64,000 nucleotides of DNA. Source: Sphingobacteriaceae bacterium (GTDB lineage Bacteria; Bacteroidota; Bacteroidia; B-17B0; Aurantibacillaceae). This document shows positions 42,606 through 51,021 of this stretch, piece after piece (position 1 is the first letter of the stretch; each line of letters starts with the position of its first letter). The stretch lies in NCBI GenBank assembly GCA_002319075.1, contig NVQB01000001.1:3410001-3474000 (forward strand). Direction: 5' to 3'. A program made the position numbers and the translations under genes. The notes under the pieces were generated by a model. It did no database searches and was not told the origin of the DNA. It saw nothing but the letters and a program-made list of their open reading frames with translations.

Positions 42606-44519
42606 ATGGAATTTATTGCAAGATTTTGGTGGGTAATCATTCCCATTTTAATGCTCATATTTTACAAACTCGTTTTTCGTTTATTCGGAATTATTATTGT
42701 GCCGGAAGATAAAATCGGGCTCGTTACCAAAAAATTCGTCCTTTTTGGCAAATCAGAATTACCTCCGGGCAGAATCGTTGCCGTACAGGGGGAAGCGGGC
42801 TTTCAGGCGCAGACTTTTGCCCCGGGAATTTACTTCTGGAAATGGATCTGGCAATATGAAATCACTTTACAGGCGCTCACCATTATTCCGCAGGGAAAGA
42901 TTGGATTAATTGTTGCGAAAGATGGAAAGGAATTAGAAACCGGTCACATTCTCGCGCGAAAAGTAGAATGTGATGGTTATCAGGATGCTGTAAGTTTTTT
43001 AAATAATGGTGGAAGAAAAGGAAGACAATCGGCTTATATTACGGCAGGAACTTACCGTATCAACACATTTTTATTTGAGATTTTTTCGGTGGACATGTTT
43101 ACTGTTACCGATAATATGGTTGGTGTTGTAACTACGCTTGATGGTTCTCAAATTGAAGAAGGTAGCATAGCCGGGAAAAACATGGATGGACATAATAATT
43201 TCCAGGATAGTGATGCTTTTTTATCACGCGGTGGAAATAAAGGTCTGCAACCGCAGGTTATTTTGGCCGGTTCTTATTATCTGAATCCCTGGTTTGCTGT
43301 AGTTGAACAAATTAAAATGACAGAGATACCGATTGGGTATGTGGGGGTTGTTATTTCGTATGTAGGAAGCGAAGGAAAAGATTTAAGCGGAGCTGAATTC
43401 AAACATGGTAACATCGTAAGCCGCGGTGAAAAAGGCGTATGGGCAGAACCATTAGGGCCCGGCAAATACCCGATCAATACTTTTATAATGCGTGTGGAAT
43501 TAGTTCCGACCACTAACCTGGTACTAAACTGGGCAAATGCCCGCAGCGAAGCGCATCAGCTCGATAAACATTTATCCACTATTACGGTGCGCAGTAAGGA
43601 CGGTTTCCCGTTCAATCTCGACGTTTCACAAATCATCCACATTCCAACAAACGAAGCACCAAAAGTTATAGCACGGTTTGGAAATATGGTTAATCTTGTA
43701 GGACAGGTTCTGGAACCCACTATTGGCAATTATTTTAGGAACTCGGCGCAAGATAGTGATGTAATCGCTTTTTTAAGTACCCGTAAAGAAAGACAGGATG
43801 CAGCGAAAAAACGTATCAGTGAAGTGCTTGATCAGTACAACGTAAACGGCGTGGATACTTTGATCGGAGACATTGTGCCACCGGATAGCTTGATGAAAAC
43901 ATTAACGGATCGTAAGATCGCCGAAGAACAAAACACCACCTTTGAAACACAAAAACGCGCAGAGATTACCCGCCAGACTTTAGAAAAGGAAACAGCTGTG
44001 GCGGACATGCAAAAGGAAATAGTGAAAGCAGATCAAGGTGTATTGATCGCAGAACGTATAGCAGATGCGGCCGTTAAGAAAGCAACCGGGGAAGCGAGCG
44101 GTGTAAAAATATCTTCTGTGGCAGAAGCCGATCGTCTGAAAATTATTGCTTCAGCAGATGCTGAGAAAACAAAAGTAACAGCGAATGCAGAAGCGGAGAA
44201 AATTAAAGCCTTAGCAAACGCGGAGGCAGAAAAGATTTCAGTGACAGGGAATGCGGAAGCGCAAAAAATTCTTGCTATTGGTAAGTCTAACGCCGAAGCT
44301 TATAAATTATCTGTTAGTGCCATGGGCGGAGATAACTTTACCAAATTAAAAGTAACAGAAGCGATCGGGAAAGAAAAAATAAAAATCATCCCCGAAATAT
44401 TAATTACAGGTGGAGAAGGCGGAAGCAACGGCCCCATTAATGGTTTGCTGGGATTGCAATTGTTAGATGGTATGATGGAGAGGAATGCCAAGAAAGAAGA
44501 TGGTGAAAGAAAAATCTAA
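42606..44519 (+). CDS. SPFH/flotillin-like membrane protein
   Basis: A 637-residue protein. One N-terminal membrane segment (WWVIIPILMLIFYKLVFRLFGIIIV) is followed by a long SPFH-type region (to about 430), including the VRSKDGFPFNLDVSQIIHI and FRNSAQDSDVIAFLSTRKERQDAAKKRI blocks. A helical tail (about 450-600) is rich in Ala and Glu with decad-like repeats (ANAEAEKIKAL, ANAEAEKISVT, GNAEAQKILAI). Flotillins organise membrane microdomains. The internal PG-x-V and QGKIGLIVAKDG repeats make the N-terminal part longer than usual. No NfeD partner is adjacent. Confidence 0.87.
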   Translation: MEFIARFWWVIIPILMLIFYKLVFRLFGIIIVPEDKIGLVTKKFVLFGKSELPPGRIVAVQGEAGFQAQTFAPGIYFWKWIWQYEITLQALTIIPQGKIGLIVAKDGKELETGHILARKVECDGYQDAVSFLNNGGRKGRQSAYITAGTYRINTFLFEIFSVDMFTVTDNMVGVVTTLDGSQIEEGSIAGKNMDGHNNFQDSDAFLSRGGNKGLQPQVILAGSYYLNPWFAVVEQIKMTEIPIGYVGVVISYVGSEGKDLSGAEFKHGNIVSRGEKGVWAEPLGPGKYPINTFIMRVELVPTTNLVLNWANARSEAHQLDKHLSTITVRSKDGFPFNLDVSQIIHIPTNEAPKVIARFGNMVNLVGQVLEPTIGNYFRNSAQDSDVIAFLSTRKERQDAAKKRISEVLDQYNVNGVDTLIGDIVPPDSLMKTLTDRKIAEEQNTTFETQKRAEITRQTLEKETAVADMQKEIVKADQGVLIAERIADAAVKKATGEASGVKISSVAEADRLKIIASADAEKTKVTANAEAEKIKALANAEAEKISVTGNAEAQKILAIGKSNAEAYKLSVSAMGGDNFTKLKVTEAIGKEKIKIIPEILITGGEGGSNGPINGLLGLQLLDGMMERNAKKEDGERKI

Positions 44520-44716
44520 CTTTCTGACATTAAAATTTGGAAAAAAATAAGTTTAAAATGTCACGTGTTGTGTCATATAACCTGGGACACTTTGTTAAAA
44601 AGCCACAACAAATGATAATTAGTTGCTGTTGGAACGCAGCGTGGCTATAAAAAGTGTTAAGAAAAAAGTAGCTGCCGATAGTCTTTGGTATACTTGTGTA
44701 ACTAAATGAAACAGCT

Positions 44717-45412
44717 ATGAAAAAACTATTTTTATCCAGCCTTGTAATAAGTGCCCATTTCATGAATGCTCAGCTAAACAAGGGAACAGTTCTCCTTGGT
44801 GGTGATGTTGGCTATTATCAGACTAAAAACGACAGGACGGGCACGGTAGACCCTAACCAGAATCAAAAATCGGAGTCCAAAAGTCTAAGTCTTTCTTTGG
44901 ATGCAGGGTATTTTGTAGCGCAAAATTTCGCAATTGGAATTTTTGCGGCGCATCGCTCGTACACCAGTAACAGCGACGAAGTGGGGAACAACTACATACG
45001 ATTGTATGACACAGAAGAAAATCAAAGTTCTTTCGGAGGGTTTGCACGCGGTTATAAATTATTTGCTGACAATACGTTTGGTTTCTTTGGAGAACTAAGG
45101 GGCGGTTATTTGACAGGGAGTTATGAAACAAGGGATTTTTATCAGCCAAACGCACAACCCTCGCAGTTAAACAGACGCGTTGACAAAGGGCCTGGCTTTA
45201 TAATTGGTTTGCGTCCGGGCATCGTTTATTTTATAAGACCAAGAATTGGTTTGGAAGCTAGTTTTGGAAATTTGAGTTACATGTCGCAAAAAACTGATAA
45301 TTCATATAATGGAGAGAAAGTATCGGAAACCAAATCAAATAATCTTAATTTAAATTTAAACGTGAGTAGTATATCTTTAGGAGTTCATGTCTATCTTGGG
45401 GGCAAACAATAG
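44717..45412 (+). CDS. Outer membrane beta-barrel protein
   Basis: A 231-residue protein with a signal peptide (MKKLFLSSLVISAHFMNAQ) and an OMP_b-brl-type 8-strand pattern: GDVGYYQTKNDRTG, SLSLDAGYFVAQNFAIGIFAA, RGYKLFADNTFGFFGELRGGYLTG and a final VSSISLGVHVYLGGKQ. Porin or structural role unknown. A -7-like TATACTTG lies upstream. The HPP gene starts 15 nt downstream, so they may be co-transcribed. Confidence 0.83.
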   Translation: MKKLFLSSLVISAHFMNAQLNKGTVLLGGDVGYYQTKNDRTGTVDPNQNQKSESKSLSLSLDAGYFVAQNFAIGIFAAHRSYTSNSDEVGNNYIRLYDTEENQSSFGGFARGYKLFADNTFGFFGELRGGYLTGSYETRDFYQPNAQPSQLNRRVDKGPGFIIGLRPGIVYFIRPRIGLEASFGNLSYMSQKTDNSYNGEKVSETKSNNLNLNLNVSSISLGVHVYLGGKQ

Positions 45413-45427
45413 TCGACCTAAAGATTT

Positions 45428-46006
45428 ATGGTAACACAACATTTAAAACGTAATTACCGCATTGCAAAATATGTGATCTACAAACAAACTATTGTAGATC
45501 CTATTGATCACCTCTGGACTTTTATTGGCGCTTTCATTGGTATAGGACTCGTTGGTTTTCTTCAAGGCACGCGGTTTGGCGAGATGGATAATGTTTTCTT
45601 AATCGGATCCTTTGGTGCGAGTGCAGTATTAATTTTTGGAGCAACTAACAGTCCTTTGGCGCAACCCAGAAATTTGGTTGGAGGGCATTTAATTTCAGCC
45701 ATCGTGGGGGTTTGCATTCATAAGCTGTTGCCGGATCAATTGTGGGTGGCTTCAGCACTGGCTGTTTCGCTTGCAATTGTCGGCATGCAGATTACCAAAA
45801 CCCTTCATCCGCCCGGCGGAGCAACGGCCCTCATCGCAAATATAGGTTCTGAAAAAATAAAGGCTCTTGGGTTTTTTTATGTTTTTTCACCTGTACTGTC
45901 GGGAGTATTGATATTGCTGGCGGTGGCGCTTGTTGTAAACAATATTCCTAAACACCGTACTTATCCTTACCAGAAAAAATTGTTCTGGAAGCGTTACAAA
46001 AAGTGA
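45428..46006 (+). CDS. HPP family integral membrane protein
   Basis: A 192-residue protein with four membrane helices and the eponymous motif in KTLHPPGGATALIANIG, preceded by GSFGASAVLIFGATNSPLAQPRNLVGGHLISA. The HPP family has been linked to nitrite transport in chloroplasts and cyanobacteria; a transport role here is plausible but unproven. It follows the outer membrane barrel gene by 15 nt and precedes a small membrane protein gene by 47 nt. Confidence 0.9.
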   Translation: MVTQHLKRNYRIAKYVIYKQTIVDPIDHLWTFIGAFIGIGLVGFLQGTRFGEMDNVFLIGSFGASAVLIFGATNSPLAQPRNLVGGHLISAIVGVCIHKLLPDQLWVASALAVSLAIVGMQITKTLHPPGGATALIANIGSEKIKALGFFYVFSPVLSGVLILLAVALVVNNIPKHRTYPYQKKLFWKRYKK

Positions 46007-46053
46007 GCTCAGCACAAGTCTTTTCTTATCTTTAGTGGTATTAAAACTCAATT

Positions 46054-46257
46054 ATGGACAAAAAAAGAATCAGAGGAATCGTTGCATTATTCTTAGTACT
46101 CTCAATTGGCAATTTTTTACGACTCGACGGACACGAACAAGTACGTCCAGTTCTTTTTATAACGATTCTGGCAATTGGTCTTTTGGCTGGTGTACTTATT
46201 AGTGATCTTGCGCATTTGTACAGAACCAGGAAAGAAGATAAAAATAAAATGGTTTAA
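46054..46257 (+). CDS. Small two-helix membrane protein
   Basis: A 67-residue protein with two hydrophobic segments (GIVALFLVLSIGNFLRL and VLFITILAIGLLAGVLISDLAHLY) and a basic C-terminal tail. No family recognised. It lies between the HPP gene and a terminator, so it is probably the last gene of that unit. A near -7 box (TATCTTTA) precedes it by about 20 nt, so it could also be expressed alone. Confidence 0.6.
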   Translation: MDKKRIRGIVALFLVLSIGNFLRLDGHEQVRPVLFITILAIGLLAGVLISDLAHLYRTRKEDKNKMV

Positions 46258-46287
46258 GCCGAGTTGTTAATCCCCGTTTTATTATCT

Positions 46288-46339
46288 GGCATACATTAAA
46301 AGTAAGTGTCGAACCTTACGGGTTGAATGCCTTTTTTTT
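46288..46339 (+). terminator. Terminator after the HPP/small membrane protein unit
   Basis: Outer arms GGCAT (46288-46292) and ATGCC (46327-46331), inner arms GTAAG (46302-46306) and CTTAC (46315-46319), then eight T (46332-46339). Confidence 0.7.
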
Positions 46340-46359
46340 GTTAAGCGCCCTATTTTATA

Positions 46360-47286
46360 ATGACTATTACAAGACATTCCTATTTTAAGAATAAACCAGC
46401 TGCTAATTCCTGGTTAAAACTCTGGGTCGATCGGCTGGAGAAAATGAATGAAAAACTATATTCTGGTTTCCAGATTTCTACTTCGTTGGGAACAACACAG
46501 GTTTATGGTTTAAATCTTGACAGAGAAGATCTTGAGCCCCTTGTGCTATTTCCAGGAGCAAGAACGAGTGCGCTTTTTTTTGATCTGGATAATGGGTTAA
46601 AAATTCTTGAAGATCAGTTCAGAATTTACTTTATCGAAACAAATGGATTGCCCAATCTTAGCGACGGTAATACACCTGATATTAAGTCGTCAGGCTACGG
46701 TGAGTGGGCTTCAGAAGTGCTCGAAACCTTAAGTATTTCTAAAGCCTTTGTTGCAGGTGCATCTTTTGGCGGACTTATTTGCATGAAATTAGGAATAGTG
46801 GCACCTGAAAAAGTAAAAGCGGCATTTCTTTTCAATCCAGGCTGCCTGCAACCGTTTTCTTTAACATCTAAGAACCTCTACTATAATATTCTGCCCATTT
46901 TTGCTCCAACCGAAAAAAACGTTCTGACATTTTTAGAGAAAGCGGTACTCTTCAAACCCAATCACTGGCTCTCTGAAGAACGCCTTAAACTTTTGGTGGA
47001 CTACGAAGTTTATGTTTTAAGAAATTACAGAGACAATACGCAAAAACCTTACTACATGAATGAGGAATTGCGAAAGGTAAAATGCGCAACTTATTTGATA
47101 GAAGGCGACAAGGATTTATTGTTTCCTTACCAGCAGTCGATTAAAAATGCAAAGGAAAAGATCAGCACTTTAAAAGAGGTTAGCATTTTAGAAAATGTGG
47201 GTCATGGTATTGAAACTTTACCGGCAGCTATGCAGCTACTGAAGCAGAAGATTAATGAGTATTTGAAAGACACTGGAGCTGTTTAA
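46360..47286 (+). CDS. Alpha/beta hydrolase
   Basis: A 308-residue alpha/beta hydrolase. The nucleophile elbow is AGASFGGLICMKLG (Ser135), the acid is probably the Asp in LIEGDKDLLFP and the His is in ENVGHGIETLP. The oxyanion segment is LVLFPGARTSALFF. No signal peptide, so cytoplasmic. The substrate cannot be named; the fold includes esterases, epoxide hydrolases and C-C hydrolases. It follows a terminator, so it begins a new unit, with the next gene 64 nt away. Confidence 0.87.
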   Translation: MTITRHSYFKNKPAANSWLKLWVDRLEKMNEKLYSGFQISTSLGTTQVYGLNLDREDLEPLVLFPGARTSALFFDLDNGLKILEDQFRIYFIETNGLPNLSDGNTPDIKSSGYGEWASEVLETLSISKAFVAGASFGGLICMKLGIVAPEKVKAAFLFNPGCLQPFSLTSKNLYYNILPIFAPTEKNVLTFLEKAVLFKPNHWLSEERLKLLVDYEVYVLRNYRDNTQKPYYMNEELRKVKCATYLIEGDKDLLFPYQQSIKNAKEKISTLKEVSILENVGHGIETLPAAMQLLKQKINEYLKDTGAV

Positions 47287-47350
47287 AATAAAAGCTTTTA
47301 ACTGGTATCTTTTTAGATTCGGCCGCATTATTTTATGAAGGAAATTTTTA

Positions 47351-48043
47351 ATGTATAAAACTCTGTGTTTACTTTTTTTTATTTTATCAAATCAGGTTAT
47401 TGTGCATTGCCAGTTAAGGTATACAAGCGATGGCCAGGCTTATGAGCTTGAATTCATCAGGTTAAGAAATGTTGATTCTGTACAACACTTAACTACCTTT
47501 CATAGTAACGGTCGAAAGCGAACGGAATCTTTTTTTAGAAAGGGGCATTCCTTTGATACGCTTAGAGCATGGGATCAGCAGGGCAAATTATATTGGCTGA
47601 AAGTATTTAAAGACTCTTCGTATTTCGAAAAGAGATATTTTGAAAAAGACTTTTGGGAAGAAGGCTGGTACAAAGAACTGGCCGTCGCACCTGGAGAGCG
47701 AACAATACGCGACTCTTCTACCTGGACAGTTTATTCAGTGAAAGACTATGAAAGAAAACCCTACTATATCAGGATGGGCACATGGAAAGTTTTTCAGGAG
47801 ACAGGGGTGATGATAGCACAGGGAAGTTTTTTGCCGGAGAGTTTCGAATCTTCGCAGCCCGCACGAAATGTTATAAAAAAGGGGTTTGAATCTTCTGACT
47901 GGTATTTTTTGGGGGGAGCGAAGTTTTCTGGTTTTTACGCTGGTGGTGTGGGATATTTAAAAAATGGCGAATGGATTTATTATAACGACATTGGATATGA
48001 AATTTATAGGGAGTTTTACAAAGAAGGTTTAAAAGTGAAATAA
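47351..48043 (+). CDS. Exported hypothetical protein with MORN-like repeats
   Basis: A 230-residue protein with a signal peptide (MYKTLCLLFFILSNQVIVHCQ). The body has short YwqK/MORN_2-like strands: TTFHSNGRKRTESFFRKG, GTWKVFQETGVMIAQGSF and GEWIYYNDIGYEIYREFYKEG. These repeats are usually protein-interaction or membrane-proximal structures. It ends 4 nt before the next gene, so the two are translated from one message and probably act together outside the cytoplasm. Confidence 0.65.
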   Translation: MYKTLCLLFFILSNQVIVHCQLRYTSDGQAYELEFIRLRNVDSVQHLTTFHSNGRKRTESFFRKGHSFDTLRAWDQQGKLYWLKVFKDSSYFEKRYFEKDFWEEGWYKELAVAPGERTIRDSSTWTVYSVKDYERKPYYIRMGTWKVFQETGVMIAQGSFLPESFESSQPARNVIKKGFESSDWYFLGGAKFSGFYAGGVGYLKNGEWIYYNDIGYEIYREFYKEGLKVK

Positions 48044-48047
48044 GACC

Positions 48048-48827
48048 ATGAAAATAAAAATTACAATTTTGTTGTCTATCCTTTTAATGGGTGGAAGTTT
48101 TTCGTCGCTAAAGCAAGCCTCAAAAGATACTGTTCCAACAATTCATGTTGTGGTTGCCCTTTGTGATAATAAATACCAAGGTATTGTTCCGGTGCCTAAA
48201 AAGATTGGAAACGGGCAAGATCCTGATAACAATCTCTACTGGGGCTGCGGTTATGGTGTTCGTTCTTATTTTAAAAAAAGTACGGAATGGAAATTTATAA
48301 AATCAGAAAAAATTGATTCAATTAAATTAGAAAGGCTGATCTTTAAACACACGTCCAAAAATTTTTACCTCGTGGCCGACGCTTACAATGGAAAGGATAT
48401 TGCAAAGTGCACACATGATTTTTTTGCAAGTTGTTCGGGGGAGTCAAAAGATAATTTGAAATTAAACGATGCAGTGCTTGGTCTATACGGAAATGCTAAA
48501 CTTATAGCTTACATTGGTCACGACGGCTTAATGGATTTCGATCTCGATGGTAGTTATAGGTCTGATGGAAAAAAACGCGACTGTATTATTCTGGCCTGTT
48601 ACAGTAAAAGATTTTTTAAACCACATCTTTTAGAAACCCAGGCAAATCCCCTTGTATGGACAAGTGGATTAATGTGTCCCGAAGCCTATACCTTGCATGA
48701 TGCCTTATCAGGATACGTAAATGGTGAAGTTGCTGAAAGTGTAAGGACGCGCGCCGCGAAAGCTTATTCAAAATATCAGAAATGCAGTGAGAAAGCTGCG
48801 CGAAATCTTTTACTTACAGGGTATTAG
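48048..48827 (+). CDS. Exported protein of unknown family with a clan CD peptidase-like His/Cys pair
   Basis: A 259-residue protein with a signal-like N-terminus (KIKITILLSILLMGGSFSS). It begins the mature part with VPTIHVVVALCDNKYQGIVPVP and NGQDPDNNLYWGCGYGVRSYF, a pattern I have seen in unannotated proteins but cannot name. Residues 152-160 (LIAYIGHDG, His158) and 181-186 (ILACYS, Cys184) each follow a hydrophobic strand, as in caspase/gingipain-like clan CD peptidases, though the 26-residue spacing is short. It could be a peptidase, but this is inference. Coupled to the MORN-like gene (4-nt gap); its last four bases overlap the convergent ABC gene. Confidence 0.6.
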   Translation: MKIKITILLSILLMGGSFSSLKQASKDTVPTIHVVVALCDNKYQGIVPVPKKIGNGQDPDNNLYWGCGYGVRSYFKKSTEWKFIKSEKIDSIKLERLIFKHTSKNFYLVADAYNGKDIAKCTHDFFASCSGESKDNLKLNDAVLGLYGNAKLIAYIGHDGLMDFDLDGSYRSDGKKRDCIILACYSKRFFKPHLLETQANPLVWTSGLMCPEAYTLHDALSGYVNGEVAESVRTRAAKAYSKYQKCSEKAARNLLLTGY

Positions 48828-50563
48828 TGTCTCTGTAATTTATTCAAATGCGCATACTCTTTTCCTAGTGCTATCAGCTCTTCATGCGTTCCCATTTCAG
48901 AAATTTCGCCTTCTTTTAAATAAAGAATAAGATCAGCAGCTTTAATACTGGAAATACGGTGACTCACAATCACGCTTGTTTTTCCTTTCATTTCTTTTTT
49001 GAGATTACCCAGAATTAATTCTTCCGTTTCACTATCTACAGCGCTTAAGCAATCATCAAATATTAAAAGCTGAGGTTTATTAATAATGGCGCGGGCAATG
49101 GAGATTCTTTGTTTCTGGCCACCGCTTAAAGTAACACCGCGCTCTCCCACAACAGTTTCAAATTTCTCAGCAAAGCCTAAAATATTTTCATAAACGCCGG
49201 CCTGTTTAGCGGCATTCTCAACAAGCTCGCGATCAACAACGGCATAAGGGCTTCCGAATGAAATATTATTAGCAACAGTATCGCTGAATAAAAACACTTC
49301 CTGGGGAACCACTCCACAATTTTTTCGCAGCAAATGCAAATTGTGTTGTTTAATGTTTTTATTGTCAATTAAGATTTCTCCGCCACTTGTATCGTACTGG
49401 CGGGTGATCAGGTTTACGATGCTGGATTTACCGCTACCCACCTGACCGATGATACCAAGGGATTGCCCCTGTTTTAATTTGAACGAAATATTTTTTAATG
49501 CGGTAATGTTATTTTCAGGATACGTAAAATTCACATTTTTAAATTCAAGATCTCCTGCAATTTTATAAGTTTCAAGATTGTCATTTTTAATTGTAGGTTG
49601 TTGTTGCAAAAATTCGTTGATACGTTGCTGCGATGCTGCGGCACGCTGAACCAGAGAAGTTACCCATCCCAAAGAAGCAAAAGGCCAGGTTAAACGAAAC
49701 ACATATAAAATAAACTCGGTAATATTTCCAGGTTCAATTTTATTTTCAATGGTTAGTTTTCCTCCATACCAAACAGTTATTAGTACGCTCAGGCCAATCA
49801 TGAGAGCCATTACCGGAGCAAACAAAGATTCTATGGAAGCTAATTTTAAAGCAGTGTTTTTGTAAGCTTCGTTTTTTTCTTCCATTTGTTCTTTAAAAAA
49901 ATTCTCGCGTGCATAGGCTTTGATAATACGAATAGCGCTAAAGCTTTCCTGGGCCTGCGAGGTAAGTCCACTTAATTGCTGCTGAACCTTCGTGCTTTGT
50001 TTTCCGATCATGTCAGATACTTTATATATCACAAAAGATAAAATAGGTAAAGGTAAAAATACAAGAAGGGTTAAAGTGGGGTTAACGCGCAACATAAAAA
50101 TCAGAATGGTAACGGTTGTCACAATAGTATTGGCTATGTACATAATAGCCGGACCGGTATACATGCGAACCTTTCCAACATCTTCGCTTATACGGTTCAT
50201 AAGATCCCCCGTGGTGTGGCGTTTGTAAAAACCTGTATCTAAATTCTGATAGTGATTGTAAATCTCGTTTTTCTGATCATATTCAATGTGGCGGCTCATC
50301 ACAATGGTAGTTTGGCGCATGAGGAACATAAAGAGCCCGCTCACAAGCGCCAGGCCAATAATGGTAAGGCCATACTGAATAAAAACCATCGAGTCAACAT
50401 CAGCATTTTTGTTGATGATGTCTATGATCTTATTGGTACCGTTTCGTACGATCACTCCCTGGTAGGTGCCAAAAATTGTAGAGAGAGAAACAAACAGCAA
50501 ACCTCCTAAAAAGTGCCATTTGTACTTTAAAAAATATGCGTTTAATACTTTAAGATGCTTCAC
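48824..50563 (-). CDS. ABC exporter, fused permease and ATPase (MsbA-like)
   Basis: A 579-residue half-transporter: six membrane helices (about 15-310), then the nucleotide-binding domain with Walker A GQVGSGKSS, Q-loop VPQEVFLFSDT, signature LSGGQKQRISIARA, Walker B LLIFDDCLSAVDS and switch His in VSHRIS. The family exports lipids or hydrophobic compounds, and MsbA-like flipping of lipid A is one option. It starts at GTG 50563, since homologs begin here and no ATG precedes it. A full promoter ends 4 nt upstream. The stop overlaps the convergent unknown gene by 4 bp. Confidence 0.92.
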   Translation of the reverse strand: MKHLKVLNAYFLKYKWHFLGGLLFVSLSTIFGTYQGVIVRNGTNKIIDIINKNADVDSMVFIQYGLTIIGLALVSGLFMFLMRQTTIVMSRHIEYDQKNEIYNHYQNLDTGFYKRHTTGDLMNRISEDVGKVRMYTGPAIMYIANTIVTTVTILIFMLRVNPTLTLLVFLPLPILSFVIYKVSDMIGKQSTKVQQQLSGLTSQAQESFSAIRIIKAYARENFFKEQMEEKNEAYKNTALKLASIESLFAPVMALMIGLSVLITVWYGGKLTIENKIEPGNITEFILYVFRLTWPFASLGWVTSLVQRAAASQQRINEFLQQQPTIKNDNLETYKIAGDLEFKNVNFTYPENNITALKNISFKLKQGQSLGIIGQVGSGKSSIVNLITRQYDTSGGEILIDNKNIKQHNLHLLRKNCGVVPQEVFLFSDTVANNISFGSPYAVVDRELVENAAKQAGVYENILGFAEKFETVVGERGVTLSGGQKQRISIARAIINKPQLLIFDDCLSAVDSETEELILGNLKKEMKGKTSVIVSHRISSIKAADLILYLKEGEISEMGTHEELIALGKEYAHLNKLQRH

Positions 50564-50567
50564 AACA

Positions 50568-50596
50568 CAAAGGTATTACTTTTCACGCAGTAACAA
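50568..50596 (-). promoter_or_regulatory. Promoter of the ABC exporter gene
   Basis: Minus-strand TTG (50596 to 50594), an 18-nt spacer and TACCTTTG (50575 to 50568), a full match to the Bacteroidota consensus. Only 4 nt separate the box from the GTG at 50563, so the message is probably leaderless. Confidence 0.62.
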
Positions 50597-50606
50597 TCTG
50601 CCTTTT

Positions 50607-50908
50607 TGAAACACATAGAAACATAGAAGGCATAGATTGATATTCCTTGTACTCACTTTAGCACGCATAGAGATTTCGCGGGCGAATTAGTTAGTGCAAA
50701 CTGTGAGTTAAACGGATTATTCTTTATCGTCGTCAGAGAATATAGGAATAGAAGCCTTTGCTATCTTGTTGTTTCGGTAAGGCTAGTATCATATATAAAT
50801 TGAATAAACAAAGTTATAAGTTGAAGATACTATATTTTAGCTTTTTGTGCCTAATAAAACAGCAAAGCATTCTTATCTATGCGTTCCTATCTGCGTTTAG
50901 TGGTTTCA
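50607..50908. repeat. Word-repeat element with inverted ends, upstream of the ABC exporter gene
   Basis: The left end (50607-50640, TGAAACACATAGAAACATAG...) is nearly the same as that of the element at 22431. The right end (50873-50908, TTATCTATGCG...TTTAGTGGTTTCA) is its imperfect reverse complement. The interior has no convincing ORF. It occupies most of the 458-bp gap between two divergent promoters. Confidence 0.6.
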
Positions 50909-50969
50909 TCCCTTCTATGATCTCTGAGTGTTTAAATGTTCCGGAAGGGTCGCTTACCTGTAATTTCTT

Positions 50970-50999
50970 TTGTTATTTGGCCCAATTACCCTAAATTTG
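50970..50999 (+). promoter_or_regulatory. Promoter of the leucine-type dehydrogenase gene
   Basis: TTG at 50970-50972 (within TTTTG), a 19-nt spacer and TAAATTTG at 50992-50999. The start of transcription is expected near 51005, giving a leader of about 17 nt before the ATG at 51022. Confidence 0.7.
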
Positions 51000-51021
51000 C
51001 CAATCTTTGAACAAAACGATC

